From NCBI GenBank assembly GCA_964019695.1, contig OZ026520.1, positions 28,802,120 to 28,866,119 of the forward strand: a stretch of 64,000 bases of DNA. Direction: 5' to 3'. Both the position numbers and the translations under genes were made by a program. The notes under the pieces are model-generated. The model worked only from the letters and a program-made list of their open reading frames with translations, was not told where the DNA came from and made no database searches. Every line of letters begins with the position of its first letter. The stretch's first letter is position 1. This DNA is from Loripinus fragilis (taxonomy: Eukaryota > Mollusca > Bivalvia > Lucinida > Lucinidae). Positions 11,240-22,470 of this stretch are shown one piece after another.

Positions 11240-11452
11240 TATGGGAGCGCAGTGGCTCAGTGGTAGATTGCTTGACTCGAGACCGAGGGGCCGCGGGTTC
11301 GAGCCTCACCGGCGTCACGGCGTTGTGGTCCTTGAGCAAGACACATTCATCTTAGCTTAGTACTGGTTTAACCCAGGGAGACCCGTCCCTGTTTCACTGA
11401 AAGATTGTTCACGGGACGTAAAGAAACTAAACAAACAAAACAAACAAAAACA
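11240..11452 (+). mobile_element. tRNA-derived SINE with 10-bp TSD
   Basis: The head contains an A-box-like TGGCTCAGTGGTAGATTGC and a B-box-like GGGTTCGAGCC at tRNA spacing. The body runs through GTGGTCCTTGAGCAAGACAC and CCAGGGAGACCCGTCCCTGT to GGGACGTAAAGAAACTAAAC and a CAAA-type tail. TGACAACAAT flanks both sides (11230-11239, 11453-11462). The insertion is in the intron, in sense orientation. It is closely related to the SINE at 19686. Confidence 0.88.
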
Positions 11453-11597
11453 TGACAACAATAGCGCAGACCAGCATGCGCGTCCCAACAGTCTAGTCAC
11501 TGCCACTGTCTGTAAAGCACAATAGCAAAACTTACCACATACATTTCGACATTCTAGCTAGTCTCTATATCTGAGCAGGCTGAATTGTTCCTTACAT

Positions 11598-11793
11598 CAC
11601 ACCAGATAGGGGGCAATCGAAAACGTAAATCCTATCGACGAGCGTGGATCAAAAATTGTTAGAAACAGGGTTTTCGACTGCCATTTGTCGCCCGACTGGT
11701 GACAAATGGCAATCGAAAACACTGTTTCTGGCTATTTTAGATCCGCGTTCGTCGATTGTTAGGAGGGTTTTTGATTGCCGCCTATCCGGTGTG
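11598..11793. mobile_element. Intronic foldback MITE
   Basis: CACACCAGATAGGGGGCAAT at the left is inverted at the right as ATTGCCGCCTATCCGGTGTG. An inner palindrome around GCCATTTGTCGCCCGACTGG and TGACAAATGGC extends the fold, so nearly all 196 bp pairs. No clean TSD. A GATTGCCGCCTA block near 4.75 kb suggests another degraded copy. Confidence 0.7.
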
Positions 11794-12046
11794 TAAATGG
11801 TGTCACAAGCCCCGAAGGCAGATTTTTTTCTGGCAGAGAGGACCATATTAAATTTTTTTTTGATACTGTCAAATTCAGTGGTGCGACCCAGAGTCATCTT
11901 AGCCCCCTCTTTTTAACATTTTCACAAAAGCCCACTTTTCGCTGCTGAGATTGGCATGTTGTTTTTCTCCTTAATGTCTACCATTAATTATTTTCTTTTG
12001 AGTATTTGATGCATTTCATTCTGAACTTCTCATTTCTCATATGCAG

Positions 12047-12460
12047 ACTCACAGTGAAGCTTCAACAAACACGGAACCAGAGGATGAACCAAAACCGGAA
12101 GTTGAACCGAAAAAAGAGGAAGAGACTTACGAATATGACGAGAATAAACTAAATGAAATTCAAGATGAAATGGATTTGATTTTCACTGGGTTAAATAATA
12201 ATCAGAATGTTATATATGAAGCGTGGAGAGAAGTCAACAAATTGAGGAAAGAAATAGAACATTCAAACGATAAAACAATTTTACTTGGCAAACTTAAAGA
12301 CGATGACTTGAAAAGTGAAAAGGAAAATCAAGATTCATGTATAGACAGTAAATGGAGTCAATATAATAATGGCGTCTTTTTGAGGTCATCTAACAGTTTA
12401 TCAGAAGAGGATCCGGCTATAATCATGTCCTCAGTTGGCATCAGCCATTCACACTTTTAA
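12047..12460 (+). CDS. Terminal exon: acidic, coiled-coil-like tail of the RING-like gene
   Basis: A long pyrimidine tract and ATGCAG acceptor precede codon ACT at 12047. The frame runs 137 codons to TAA at 12458-12460. It starts THSEASTNTEPEDEPKPEVE, continues as a Glu/Lys/Pro-rich linker, then a heptad-like helix around LNEIQDEMDLIFTGLNNNQN and WREVNKLRKEIEH, and ends with a Ser-rich tail (SSVGISHSHF). Codon use and composition look protein-coding, unlike other frames here. Phase 0 matches the donor at 10476|10477, giving one continuous protein. The ATG at 12041 is in the intron. Gene identity not recognised. Confidence 0.72.
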   Translation, partial: THSEASTNTEPEDEPKPEVEPKKEEETYEYDENKLNEIQDEMDLIFTGLNNNQNVIYEAWREVNKLRKEIEHSNDKTILLGKLKDDDLKSEKENQDSCIDSKWSQYNNGVFLRSSNSLSEEDPAIIMSSVGISHSHF

Positions 12461-12476
12461 TGTAAACAAAGCATTT

Positions 12477-12714
12477 GAGCCGCTACATATGATTTCCAAC
12501 AATGTGGCATTTTGACAAGTGTAGATTCAGTAGAGCCTGTTCAGCCTCCATTTAGGTTTAGAAACTCAAAATGATTTTCAGTCAGTTGCTTAAACACTCA
12601 TATAATATTCAAGCGACTAGCAAAGGCTCTGATCAGACTGCGCATATGCGCAGGCTTGTCTGAGCCTTTGCTGGTCGCACATACCACATTGTTGAGAATC
12701 TCATGTCGCGGCTC
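12477..12714 (-). mobile_element. MITE family D, copy 1, 4-bp TSD
   Basis: The ends are GAGCCGCTACATATGATTTC and GAGAATCTCATGTCGCGGCTC-type inverses. The interior carries GCGACTAGCAAAGGCTCTGA and a GC-rich palindrome around TGCGCATATGCGCA. ATTT precedes (12473-12476) and follows (12715-12718). It lies 16 bp after the stop codon, so it probably forms part of the gene's 3'UTR. Orientation is opposite to the copies at 24617 and 50232. Confidence 0.85.
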
Positions 12715-12933
12715 ATTTGTGCATGGGTTTATGGTACTTACCGCATATGCGAACAGCGAAGGATATGTGTGATTGCACATTTTCTCGCCAGAGCATTCGC
12801 TTCTCAAACACAAAAACTCAGGTTTCTGGTCCCACTAGATAGCTGCGCATGAACGTTTAAAGAATTATTATGCGTATACGCGATAAGTACCAAAATCTCA
12901 TGAGATTGTCCATTTCATTATTTGATTATGAAA

Positions 12934-13092
12934 CAGGTTCGTAGTGGCAGTTATTTGTTGCTTAATCACTGATTTGGGGCTAGTCGTAAAAGTTGACCAA
13001 GCACGAGTGCAAAGCACAAGTGTTGTATCCAATTACGACTTACCGACAAACATCGATAAATTAAGCAAGAAATCACTGCCTATACGAACCTA
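12934..13092. mobile_element. Foldback element downstream of the gene
   Basis: CAGGTTCGTAGTGGCAGTTA and TTGTTGCTTAAT at the left are inverted at the right as ATTAAGCAAGAAATCACTGC and CTATACGAACCT. The inner arms GCTAGTCGTAAAAGTTGACC and CCAATTACGACTTACC also pair. TSD not resolved. Confidence 0.65.
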
Positions 13093-13099
13093 TATAAAT

Positions 13100-13570
13100 C
13101 TGTTCTAACCCACACTGATGTTGAAAACGTATATTCGCTATCCTCAAATTCGTCCAACGTTTACGTAAAATATGATACGCACACAGGAGAATATCTACTC
13201 ATCTACTCCTGTTTTAAGGTCTGATGTGTCGCAGTATATGTTTTTACTCTCATTTAACATTTATATAACCTATATTTTTGAAGACTTTTAAACTCAAGAA
13301 TACTATTAGGGCATTGTTTTTCCTAATAGAAGACTTAATTATACATACAATTTTAATTAAACTGCTGATTTCTACCCTGTATTTGTTTTGTGTTTGTCAT
13401 TAAATGTGGACCCCTTTTCTAGTTGAGGTTTGCATCCCCTACCATGTTTGTTCCCTTTAATAGTGATCCTACTTTTTAAATATCCATCCTGTTGATTGCT
13501 TATTCAAATACAATCAATCTCCGTTTTACTTAATGGCCATGGGACAAGCCCCAAGATAATATATCTTTTT
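13100..13570. other. Gene-downstream spacer
   Basis: AT-rich, with no recognised repeat. The true 3' end of the RING-like transcript cannot be placed from sequence alone. Confidence 0.35.
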
Positions 13571-13574
13571 TTAC

Positions 13575-13750
13575 AACTGAGCTTGGACTTTTGTTGACAT
13601 TCTAACATTTATTACCAGACAGTATGTGAGAGTATTAAACCATTTAATTATTTTAGTACTTTTAAGTTTTTTTGCGCAGTCGAAATTTCATGCTCATTGA
13701 GTTGAGCATGAAGCTAGTTTTAAAACGTTGTGGGCAGATATCTCTGGGTT
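13575..13750. repeat. Dispersed repeat family F, copy 2
   Basis: ACTGAGCTTGGACTTTTGTT, CTAACATTTATTACCAG, GCAGTCGAAATTTCATGCTC, GAGTTGAGCATGAA and CTCTGGGTTA match the order of blocks at 6960-7210. This copy lacks the internal local inversion. Class unknown. Confidence 0.5.
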
Positions 13751-14039
13751 ATCTGTAGTTCAAGTCTAAAGAAGTTACTCGGTAACGGATTTACAGCGTA
13801 TAACAACATTCATCTTTTGCACTATAATGAATATACTGTGGTTACGTTATAGAAACACCACACTAGTTAGAAGGTTTTTTTAAGTAGCCCACGACAATCG
13901 TGGAAATAACAAGGAAGTCAGATCAGTAGTATCTCAGATTTGATGGACTCGAGTGAAGAATTAGCAATGGTCAATTTTTTGTTGTTGCTTTTTACAGTTT
14001 TAGATAAACATTCAACTCACTTTAGGTTGCCAACGTTCC

Positions 14040-14325
14040 CTTTACTCAAAATATAACTTGAACTGGTTTTGGCCCTCCGGTGGGGTGTTTTGCTGACCGT
14101 TCCAGGGCGGTGCTTCTTTTGTGGATCTTTTGTGTCTTTTTCTGTCTTGTGTTTGTTATGCCTTTGTGCGCGTCTGTGTGTATGTGCCTTGTGGTCACCT
14201 GCTGGGAAAGGGCTGACCTCTTGGCTCTCGTTTGTGGTGTCTAACTGTGAGTTTGTCACTTTCCCATTGGTATCCTGGATCAGGTGTGGTACTTGATTGT
14301 ATCGATTCCTGATCTTTGCACCCTT
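14040..14325 (+). mobile_element. Dispersed family C, copy 1 (3' part)
   Basis: Shares GACCGTTCCAGGGCGGTGCT, TTGTGGTCACCTGCTGGGAA, AGGGCTGACCTCTTGGC and TTGATTGTATCGATTCCTGA with copies near 24.2, 30.0, 51.5 and 59.7 kb. The minus strand encodes a peptide (NESQEVSPFPAGDHKA) also conserved in other copies. Frames on both strands here belong to the repeat. No TIR or LTR ends were identified, so the class is unknown. Confidence 0.75.
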
Positions 14326-14428
14326 ACTTACTTTGTATTGTTCAGAATAACAATTTTATAGTGCTAAGCGTAAACCTCTTGTTATAGACTTAATTATTGT
14401 TGTTGCGGTTATACTTGTTATTCGTTAT

Positions 14429-14690
14429 GTTCTCTTTCATTTTATTTAGACGAAACATAAATTATTTATTACCTAGACTTCTTAATATTCGGAAACCAGA
14501 TATACTACCTCGAATTATCAACTGTTATGATGTACGTGCCTATATGCCTCAACCTCAGTATTCAGCGTCTTACGTGTACATCATAACCGTCTATATTTCT
14601 TGGTAGAATATCTTAAAGGATAAGATATCAGACTTAACAACATATACGTGTGTGACGGCAAGCACAGACCTGAGCGCTTTCTCTTTATTC
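14429..14690. repeat. Module B, copy 1
   Basis: About 261 bp starting TTCTCTTTCATTTTATTTAG and ending GAGCGCTTTCTCTTTATTC match 15298-15559 without indels and with only about five substitutions seen by eye. It lacks module A upstream, so it is probably a partial copy of the A+B unit at 14991-15559. Confidence 0.85.
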
Positions 14691-14990
14691 ATAAGATAAA
14701 ATTTCATAACAATAAATTTACAGCCAGCCAGCATCCCGCCTTCCAAATGTAGTTCCTTGCTTAGGCTACATCAATGTAGTTCAAGGTTCGAAACACAACA
14801 TAGACTGTGCATCAACTCATCCATAAAACCAATCTCAATTTCACAGCATATCTGAAAGAACCTGATAACCAATCAAATATCATATAAAAGACAAAAATCT
14901 TGGATCATTTTAAGCCGTTTTGCAATATATCTTTCAAATCTACATAACCAACCATTTTTCGAACATTTATGAGGGTGGGTGGGTGGGTAA

Positions 14991-15559
14991 TCGCACCTAA
15001 ACCCAACATAATTTCTCATTTGGTCTGTCTAGCCTCGAATGACCATACACAATTATAAACGATAATTTATACCCTTGCTGAACAATCATTGCACCAAAAT
15101 CACGAGGTTCTTGACTCGTGATTAGCTTAACTAAGGAAATTCCATGAATTTCTCGTGACGAACAAGTGAGCTCTTATATACCGTATTAGTTCTAATACAA
15201 CGTATTACAGAAAACAAGTATACTCTCTATAAATGCCACCTTTCTTCAATACTTGAAGAATTGAAATTAATATCGCATCAGTTAATAAATATATTTAGTT
15301 CTCTTTCATTTTATTCAGACGAAACATAAATTATTTATTACCTAGACTTCTTAATATTCGGAAACCAGATATACTACCTCGAATTATCAACTGTTATGAT
15401 GTACATGCCTATATGCCTCAACATCAGTATTCAGCGTCTTACGTGTACATCATAACCGTCTATATTTCTTGGTACAATATCTTAAAGGATAAGATATCAG
15501 ACTTAACAACATATACGTGTGTGACGGCAAGCACAGACCTGAGCGCTTTCTCTTTGTTC
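14991..15559. repeat. Composite A+B repeat unit
   Basis: Module A (14991-15300) matches 22741-23050 over 310 bp with about three substitutions and no indel. Module B (15298-15559) matches 14429-14690. A and B abut here only, so this looks like the fuller element from which the others are fragments. No reading frame, TIR or TG...CA ends are seen. The two B copies, 869 bp apart, could mimic short LTRs, but their edges lack LTR hallmarks. Confidence 0.75.
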
Positions 15560-16285
15560 GACTAAAAAAGAACGGGGGATTGAAGCAGTGATTCATATAT
15601 ATACTAAATGGCTAAATACAGCTAAAGAAAAATTTGGTTTTGACTTGGTTTTTGGTCTAATTGTCATTTTTCTAAATCCCCTTACTCATTCTGTGCTTGG
15701 TTGCTAGCTGGTCACGTACAAAACCATAGATATGTGTTCGATGCTGATGCACCTAAACGGTGAGAGTAAAAGCTTAAAGTTTTAATGGACTAGAACCTCT
15801 CAAAGCTAAACTATATCTTCATCTAGCGTTTGAGATGTGATCAACTTTCCTTTTAGAAATGATACTTTTTGATAAAGAATAATTGTAATTTTTGGTGAAT
15901 TTTTTAATGCTGACAAATACAGATCATACTCACTATTTAAGACGTTTGACTGCACAAGTAATCTTTCTGTGTTTGTTAAAACTACTGAATACACAGTTTA
16001 AACTGTTCAGTTTTACTTATGCTATTTTTCTTATGAACAGGTAAAGCATGACTTTTCACTGCTACGCGCATATGCAGTTAGCTGTGGTAGTTTCAATATA
16101 ACTGTAAAATATAGAGACTACCTGCACGCCCAAAATCAAGGTAAACTCGCCAGTGTTTGTTTACAACAATTCTCATCTATCTTTGAAAACTACTATAATG
16201 CTAATTATAAGTTCACCAAAGTGTAAATTAGCCTGCGCAATAAAGTAGATATAGTTACCAGTCTTTAATCTAACCAATTCTGACA
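15560..16285. other. AT-rich spacer, nothing recognised
   Basis: Short frames only. No repeat edge or domain was found. Confidence 0.35.
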
Positions 16286-16643
16286 CCCAGGGGGGGTACT
16301 CTAATTTTTTCTGCATACGTAGGCTCGGACCCAGAATCTACCATTCACCCCAAAAAATATCAGAAATTTGAAGCACCCCAAAAAAATATTTGAAATTTTC
16401 GCAACCCAAAAAAATATCCTGATTCTGTATATTTACCTTAAGAAAAGACCCTAAAATAAATAGAAACAACCCCTAAAACTAGTCCAATTTTGGGATGACC
16501 CAAAAAATATCCACAAAATGTTCAAACCCAAAAAAATATTCATTTTTCTGAAAACCCCAAAAAATATTGAATTTCAAAAATTTGACCCCAAAAAAATGGA
16601 CCGAGCCTACGTATGTATGAAAATATCAGAGTACCCCCCTGGG
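16286..16643. mobile_element. hAT-like MITE with 8-bp TSD and CCCCAAAAAAATAT repeats
   Basis: TIRs CCCAGGGGGG...CCCCCCTGGG are flanked by TTCTGACA on both sides (16278-16285, 16644-16651), an 8-bp TSD as hAT elements make. Inner arms pair too (CTGCATACGTAGGCTCGG with CCGAGCCTACGTATG). The interior repeats ACCCCAAAAAAATAT-like blocks at irregular spacing. A rearranged fragment of the same family lies at 51825-51900. Confidence 0.85.
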
Positions 16644-17204
16644 TTCTGACACCTCTCTTGTACTTGTATGCTGAATGAAATGTTTAAATGATCTGCACTC
16701 AAACCTTCTGAAAAGTATATGCTTGCTCCCCTTTCTTTGTATTGTCTGCTCCACCAAAGTTGTTGGCTCATATAATCTTTCTTTTTCATGAGCCCAAGCA
16801 ATACAGTAACTATAAACTGCCATATAAACTCCTGAAAACTGAAGAACGAGAATCCATTAACTAAGATCAATATAATAATTATAACATGATTATTGGGTTC
16901 TTAAAACGGTTTGTAACACATTTTTGGACACAAGTAGAAAACTTTTTAAAAGTTATACGTGTACAGTAAACACACGGTTAGAGTAAAGTGACGTAATTTG
17001 TCACGTTGTGCTGCTCTATTCAGTTGATTGGACTAAAGCGGGTATTTCTTTCATATTTCTAACGGTAAACCTCTTTCGTAACTGTACTCTTGCCAAGTTT
17101 GAAGTATAACTTGCAATTTATATCTTGTTATTCATAAAAAAATTTCACGTGTAACATGCTTTTAGGATCAGAACAAGTTTATGTAACCATTAAACTTTTC
17201 AACA

Positions 17205-17820
17205 GCTATTACAGTATTTTTCTGACTTGCAAATCTTTTCATTTTCTAATAGAGACTTTATCAAATATGTTAATTGTAGCGACAAAAAACGTAGTGACAA
17301 AATTATATATGAAATATTTAACAAATCATGTTCAGGCTTCGACAAGGATTTGCTTAAAAACAGCGTTTAAAAAAACTATAAGCTTAACATTCTTTCATTA
17401 AAATTAACTAACATGAAAAGTGCCATTTCAAAATGCTAATAAGCATAGTCATTCTAAAACGATATCTTCACAGAACTTTATAACCTATCATTTCTAAACA
17501 ATTTCATTTCATCTCTAAAGCAGGTATTTCTCTGACTTTTACATCTTTCCATTCTCCAATAGAGATTTAATATGTTAATTGTAATGACAAATATAAAATT
17601 ATATGATCTATATATATCAAAACTTGTTCAGGCTTCAACAAGTATTAGCTTTAAAATGATTTTCAAAAGACAATAAGCTTACCATTTGCTCATTTAGATA
17701 AACTTACACGAAAAATACACTTTCAAAATGCTGATCGCTCTAAAACACTACCACAGAACATTCTATCACCTATCATTTTTAAACAATTTGATTTTATCTC
17801 TAAAGCATGTATAATCAAAT
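17205..17820. repeat. Two-copy tandem repeat, about 313-bp period
   Basis: TTTCTCTGACTTNNACATCT, AATATGTTAATTGTARYGAC, TTGTTCAGGCTTCRACAAG, TTCAAAATGCT and CTATCATTTNTAAACAATTT recur in order about 313 bp apart. Divergence is about 20-25%. The frame at 17156-17401 lies within the first copy and has no domain. Confidence 0.7.
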
Positions 17821-17914
17821 CGTCAAATTTCAAACAGACTTATTTTCTAAATCAGCAAATATTTATCAGCAAAATCATGCGTAATATTATTTTCTTATCT
17901 CTCTATAATATATT

Positions 17915-18475
17915 AGTCTCTGAGGCAGAGCTCTACTATGAAGTATATAAAATCACATCTAACCACAGCTTCTCATCTCAAACATAAACTTAGCCTCTGA
18001 ATCAGAACTTTACTGTCTGCATAACCGTACATGTAATAACTTTTTGATTATATTTTTATAATATATCTGTCTCTGAAGCAGAGCTCTCTATGCAAGACAG
18101 AAACACCCATCTGAATCATAGCTTCTCCTCTTAAACAAAGATTAAGTCTCTTAATCAGAAAATTTACTGCCTGCCAAACCATACATATTCTAACATTCTA
18201 ATTATCTTTTCTTTAACACCTGTCTCTGAAGCAGAGCTCTAATTCTGTGGAACACAGAAACCACTTTTAAACTGTAACTTCTCCTCTCAAACAGAGACTA
18301 CGTCTCTGAGTCAGAAAGTTACTGCCAGTATGAACCATACATGTAAAAACACTTCCTTTTTTCCTTTTCATATATGTCTCTGAAGCAGAGCTCTTTCTGT
18401 GAAGCACAGAACCATAGCTTCTTCTCTCAAACGGAGACCACGTCTCTGAATCAGAAAGCTACTGTAAATACATAA
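17915..18475. repeat. Tandem array, about 152-bp unit, four copies
   Basis: GTCTCTGAAGCAGAGCTCT or a close variant begins units at about 17918, 18070, 18222 and 18375. Each unit also contains ATAGCTTCTCCTCTCAAACA, GTCTCTGAATCAGAAA and ACCATACATGTAA. TCTCTGAAGCAGAGCT is itself a short imperfect palindrome. The array directly follows the 313-bp tandem pair. Confidence 0.85.
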
Positions 18476-18726
18476 CATCTCTTGGTCATTTTGTATTCAT
18501 CTGTTTATGAATCCAGCTGTATTTCTGTAACGTACGGAAATACTATCATGCGTATAAACATACACCTTTATTGCGTATATATACACCCACATATAATTAC
18601 ACATATGTATACACCTACATTAGCAAACGCATATGCATATACTTATAACAGGCATAATGCTTAATATATACCCAAATTGATACTTATCAAATGACGTTTG
18701 GTGATAACTTAACCCAAATCTCCTTA

Positions 18727-18890
<164 letters not shown>

Positions 18891-18992
18891 TCAGAATTTA
18901 ATAGCAAACACTTTACTATTGAAAACTTTCAAATTGCAAAAATAAAACATATCAATAACTTTAGATAGTACGTCTAGATTTAAATATCAAAT

Positions 18993-20710
18993 CAGACCTG
19001 GGGCCAAATACTTTGAACAGTATTCAAATACATTACAATTACTTTGACTTATCAATGATTACAATTACATTACAATTACAGGACCTGTAGAAATGTAATG
19101 ATTACAATTACAATTACTTTAGAAATGTAATCAAATACATTACTAATTACTTTTGAAGTTTTTATGTAAAATTGCAATGCTATATAGTACTCACATTTAA
19201 AATATAAAGACGGATAGGGTCTTTGAAGTTATATATAAAGCAATGTCCTATACTGTTATTTCTTAAATAAATGAGAAATAATTAGCTATGAAATTTTAAT
19301 CAAGTTCTTATTAAAGTTAAACAAATATATATACACTATGCACAGGTTTTAAAGTTTGATACATCATACATTATATCTGCCTACATACTTTATAGATCTA
19401 TTTCACTATACAGTACCACATAGCAAGATAGATTTATAAAGTATGTAAAATGGAAATTGTCTGTTACACAACTGCAACCATTTACTCAGTCAGCTATTTT
19501 AAATTGTTACTTTGATGATTACATTTAATCATCATAAGTTTTTCAAATGTGTCAACTTTGAGGGAACATCTTTCAGGTCTAAAAACTTTGCATGCTATGC
19601 TGAATAAGCATTCTACATTTAGCCTTGATACATGCATTTCCTGAAGATAATGTTGGGAATACAAAACGGCTCAAAACTAGTGCTGTGTGAGCGCAGTGGC
19701 TCAGTGGTAGAGTGCTTGACTCGAGACAGAGGGGCCGCAGGTTCGAGACTGAGGGGCCGCGGGTTTGAAACCCCACCGTCATCACTGTGTTGTGGTCCTT
19801 GAGCAAGACACATTTATCCTAGCTTAGTACTGGTTCAACCCAGGAAGACCCATCCCTGTTTAACTGTAAGATTGTTGATGGGACGTAAAGAATCAAATCA
19901 AACAAAAACTAGTGCTGCCATTGTGCATTGATTTAATGATGGATGAAAAACAGTTATTTAGCCATTCCACAAGAAAATGTACTTTTGTGTAATAACCTTT
20001 GTCCAGTTTGCACACATATACAGGTAGCTTTTAAGAAGGTCATAAGTACCTTTTCACATGAGTTAGCTATATTCAATAACAAAGGATTTAACACCTTTGA
20101 GTAGCTTCTTTTTATGGTCTGGTTTATGACTTTACATAGGAAATCAGCTAAGCATGTCAAAATGAACAGAACTAGTTTTGTTTCTCAAAATGTCTTTAAA
20201 GGCCTCCAGCAAATAGAAGAAACAGAATTGCTGTCAAGAGGAAAATTTTGGGAGAAAATATACCTTATTCCATGTTAAGTTGTCTATTGCCATATTTTTA
20301 AAATTTTAATTTTGAATAAAAAAAAGTATGGTTTTTAATTTTTATACAAATTGCAATCAAGTTAAGACTGAAACTGACTAAATATTTTAAAGTGTGCTAC
20401 TTTATTGATCACAAAAGTCAATATGTTTTATTCATCCTATGTACTTTTTCTCATTCATAGATCTGAATTAAAATAGTGCCGTCAGTCACCATTTTATTTC
20501 TTGTGTTGGGCATTTTCTAAGTAAATAGCCAAATGTATTTGAAAAGTATTTGAAAGTAATAATAATTACAGCTAAAATATTTTCAGTAATCATTACAATT
20601 ACATTACATGTATTTGAAAAAAAACATGATTACAATTACATTTGATTACTTTGAAAATTGTATTTAATTACAGATAATTACAATTACTGATTACGATTAC
20701 CCCAGGTCTG
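18993..20710. mobile_element. hAT-like DNA transposon, 1.72 kb, 8-bp TSD
   Basis: The left end CAGACCTGGGG and right end CCCCAGGTCTG are inverted, and TATCAAAT flanks both (18985-18992, 20711-20718). Subterminal regions on both sides are full of short ACATTACAATTA-type repeats in opposite orientation, likely transposase-binding arrays. The interior carries a SINE at 19686-19907. No intact transposase exists; a minus-strand frame at 19954-20160 could be a decayed transposase scrap but lacks a decisive motif. Confidence 0.88.
19686..19907 (+). mobile_element. tRNA-derived SINE nested in the hAT element, B-box region duplicated
   Basis: The head GAGCGCAGTGGCTCAGTGGT and the body match the SINE at 11240. 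ACTAGTGCTG flanks both sides (19676-19685, 19908-19917). The segment GAGACNGAGGGGCCGCRGGT occurs twice in a row, giving two B-box-like sites (GGTTCGAGAC and GGTTTGAAACC), unlike the 11240 copy. The insertion postdates the hAT element. Confidence 0.88.
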
Positions 20711-20719
20711 TATCAAATT

Positions 20720-22470
20720 TGCGCTTAGCTTTATCAACTTTGAAAATTAAGGCCAGAATCGCTTTGCTATTTGAAAACATTTTAGAACGCCCCTACAACC
20801 ACAAGCTAACAAATGAAACAGGATTTCGCTTACTAAAGAACTATGAGAATCGGCCATTTGTTCATACAACTGCTTCACATTGAACGTCAAAGCTAAACAC
20901 ATAATGTCTCATACACGAAGTTGCAAATCTATCTCTGTCACAGAGATCCCACAAAATGTATATAAAATGAAATAATTTGACACATCTCAGTTGTCCTAGT
21001 TAATACTATAAGATAAATGCAAGTTCAATATTCCGTTTTTTAGGCATATTTTAAAAATATAAAGCATAAGTACTCTCTGCGGAAACAACATGTACGCTGT
21101 TCTCGGATTCTGAAAACCCAGCTGTTCCATCTTCTAAAAGACAATGTTTTACTCAAAAACCCAAAATCCACTAATTATGGAGAAAATATTAGTAACTTTC
21201 AAGGCATAAAAAGGAATCTCAAGATATAAAAGTATGATGAGGGGGTTCAACTAGCCACCTCTCACTCTGACAATATAAAACGATTTCATCCACTATGCAA
21301 CGCATAACTCCTTGCTGTTTTCTATAATGACGTAATAACGTCTAATCAGAGGCCAACTTGCTGCTAAGCAACGTTTCCTATAACATGCATCAATGAAATA
21401 ACTTTGCCAACATATTGAAAAGGCTTCCTTGCAAACACAGTAAAAACATGAAAACCATTTTTCTAAAGTGCATCTAAAAACCCTAATTCTCCTACCCAAA
21501 ATATAAAAGGAAAATTGATTGATATTCCCAAATAGCCATAACTACTGTAGCGTTGATTTGCTATGCCCCTGTACTAATTTCATAAATTATAACAAACACC
21601 AGTCTTCAAGACTATTTCTGATGGAAAACTGCGTTCCATTAACTGTCTGCAACTTATTTAAAAAATTATCACTAGCACAAGGTTTTTCTCCAAATTACAT
21701 CTGTTTTGGGCGATCATGCCCTTTACATGTATACTAGAATTTAAAAACGTCATTATCTTGGATTGATCCTTTTAGAAAAAGGAATTCTTCTGACAAAATA
21801 AACCACAAATAGTTATCTAAAGCGCCATCTAGAGCCTGAAGTTGGAGGTACTAGCTTCCGTCTTTAGCGATGAAAAAATGTCAACTTTCAGCTTACATAT
21901 TACCATAATTAAGAATTTCTCATGTAAACCAAATTTAGGATTTTTAGAAAAGGTTGTTTTCTTCAACATAATTCCATTCTATTGTTAAGTCATCTGGGTA
22001 TAATAGGCTTTATGTAAACTCACGCTGAAGAGTTCCGCTGAGATACTCATTGAAAATACCAGACTTATTAAAAAGCGTTCAAAATCCTGAACTTTTAATC
22101 AATAATATGTCCGTAAATATGTCCGATTATTTTATAAACACTTTCTGTATCAAAAAATAAATCATATTTCTAATCGATACTGAAACTTTCAGAGCAAACT
22201 TTTGAGTAGTTTTAAAGCTATAAATTCACCAAAATACGTAGGGATAACGGAGAATTACCTGTGTATTTTCATCGAGTGCTTAAAGCGCCTCGATGATCCA
22301 GAGCGGAATATGACGTATCTCTGTTTTAAGATAATAGTTTGACAATGACAATAAAAAAAAATAAATAAAAAAAACAAAAAAAAACAACAACAACATTGTT
22401 TTGTACCTTGTATTAGAAACCATATGGCGGCTGGACGTCATCTCGTCCAAATGAATACTTAAATTTTTTG
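20720..22470. other. AT-rich spacer, nothing recognised
   Basis: No TIR pair, tandem array or coding exon stands out over 1.7 kb. Frames at 21293-21499 (-) and 21519-21737 (+) are short and unmatched. Confidence 0.35.

Noticed and set aside
11240..11312. Functional tRNA gene
   Set aside because: A and B boxes are present, but the acceptor stem does not close, and the sequence continues into a SINE body, tail and TSD.
14429..15559. Short LTR retrotransposon (TRIM) with module B as LTRs
   Set aside because: The B copies lack TG...CA ends, a primer-binding site, a polypurine tract and a TSD, and module A exists separately with high identity at 22741.
19954..20160. Intact hAT transposase remnant on the minus strand
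   Set aside because: Position inside the hAT-like element is suggestive, but I cannot see BED finger, catalytic or dimerisation motifs in 68 codons.
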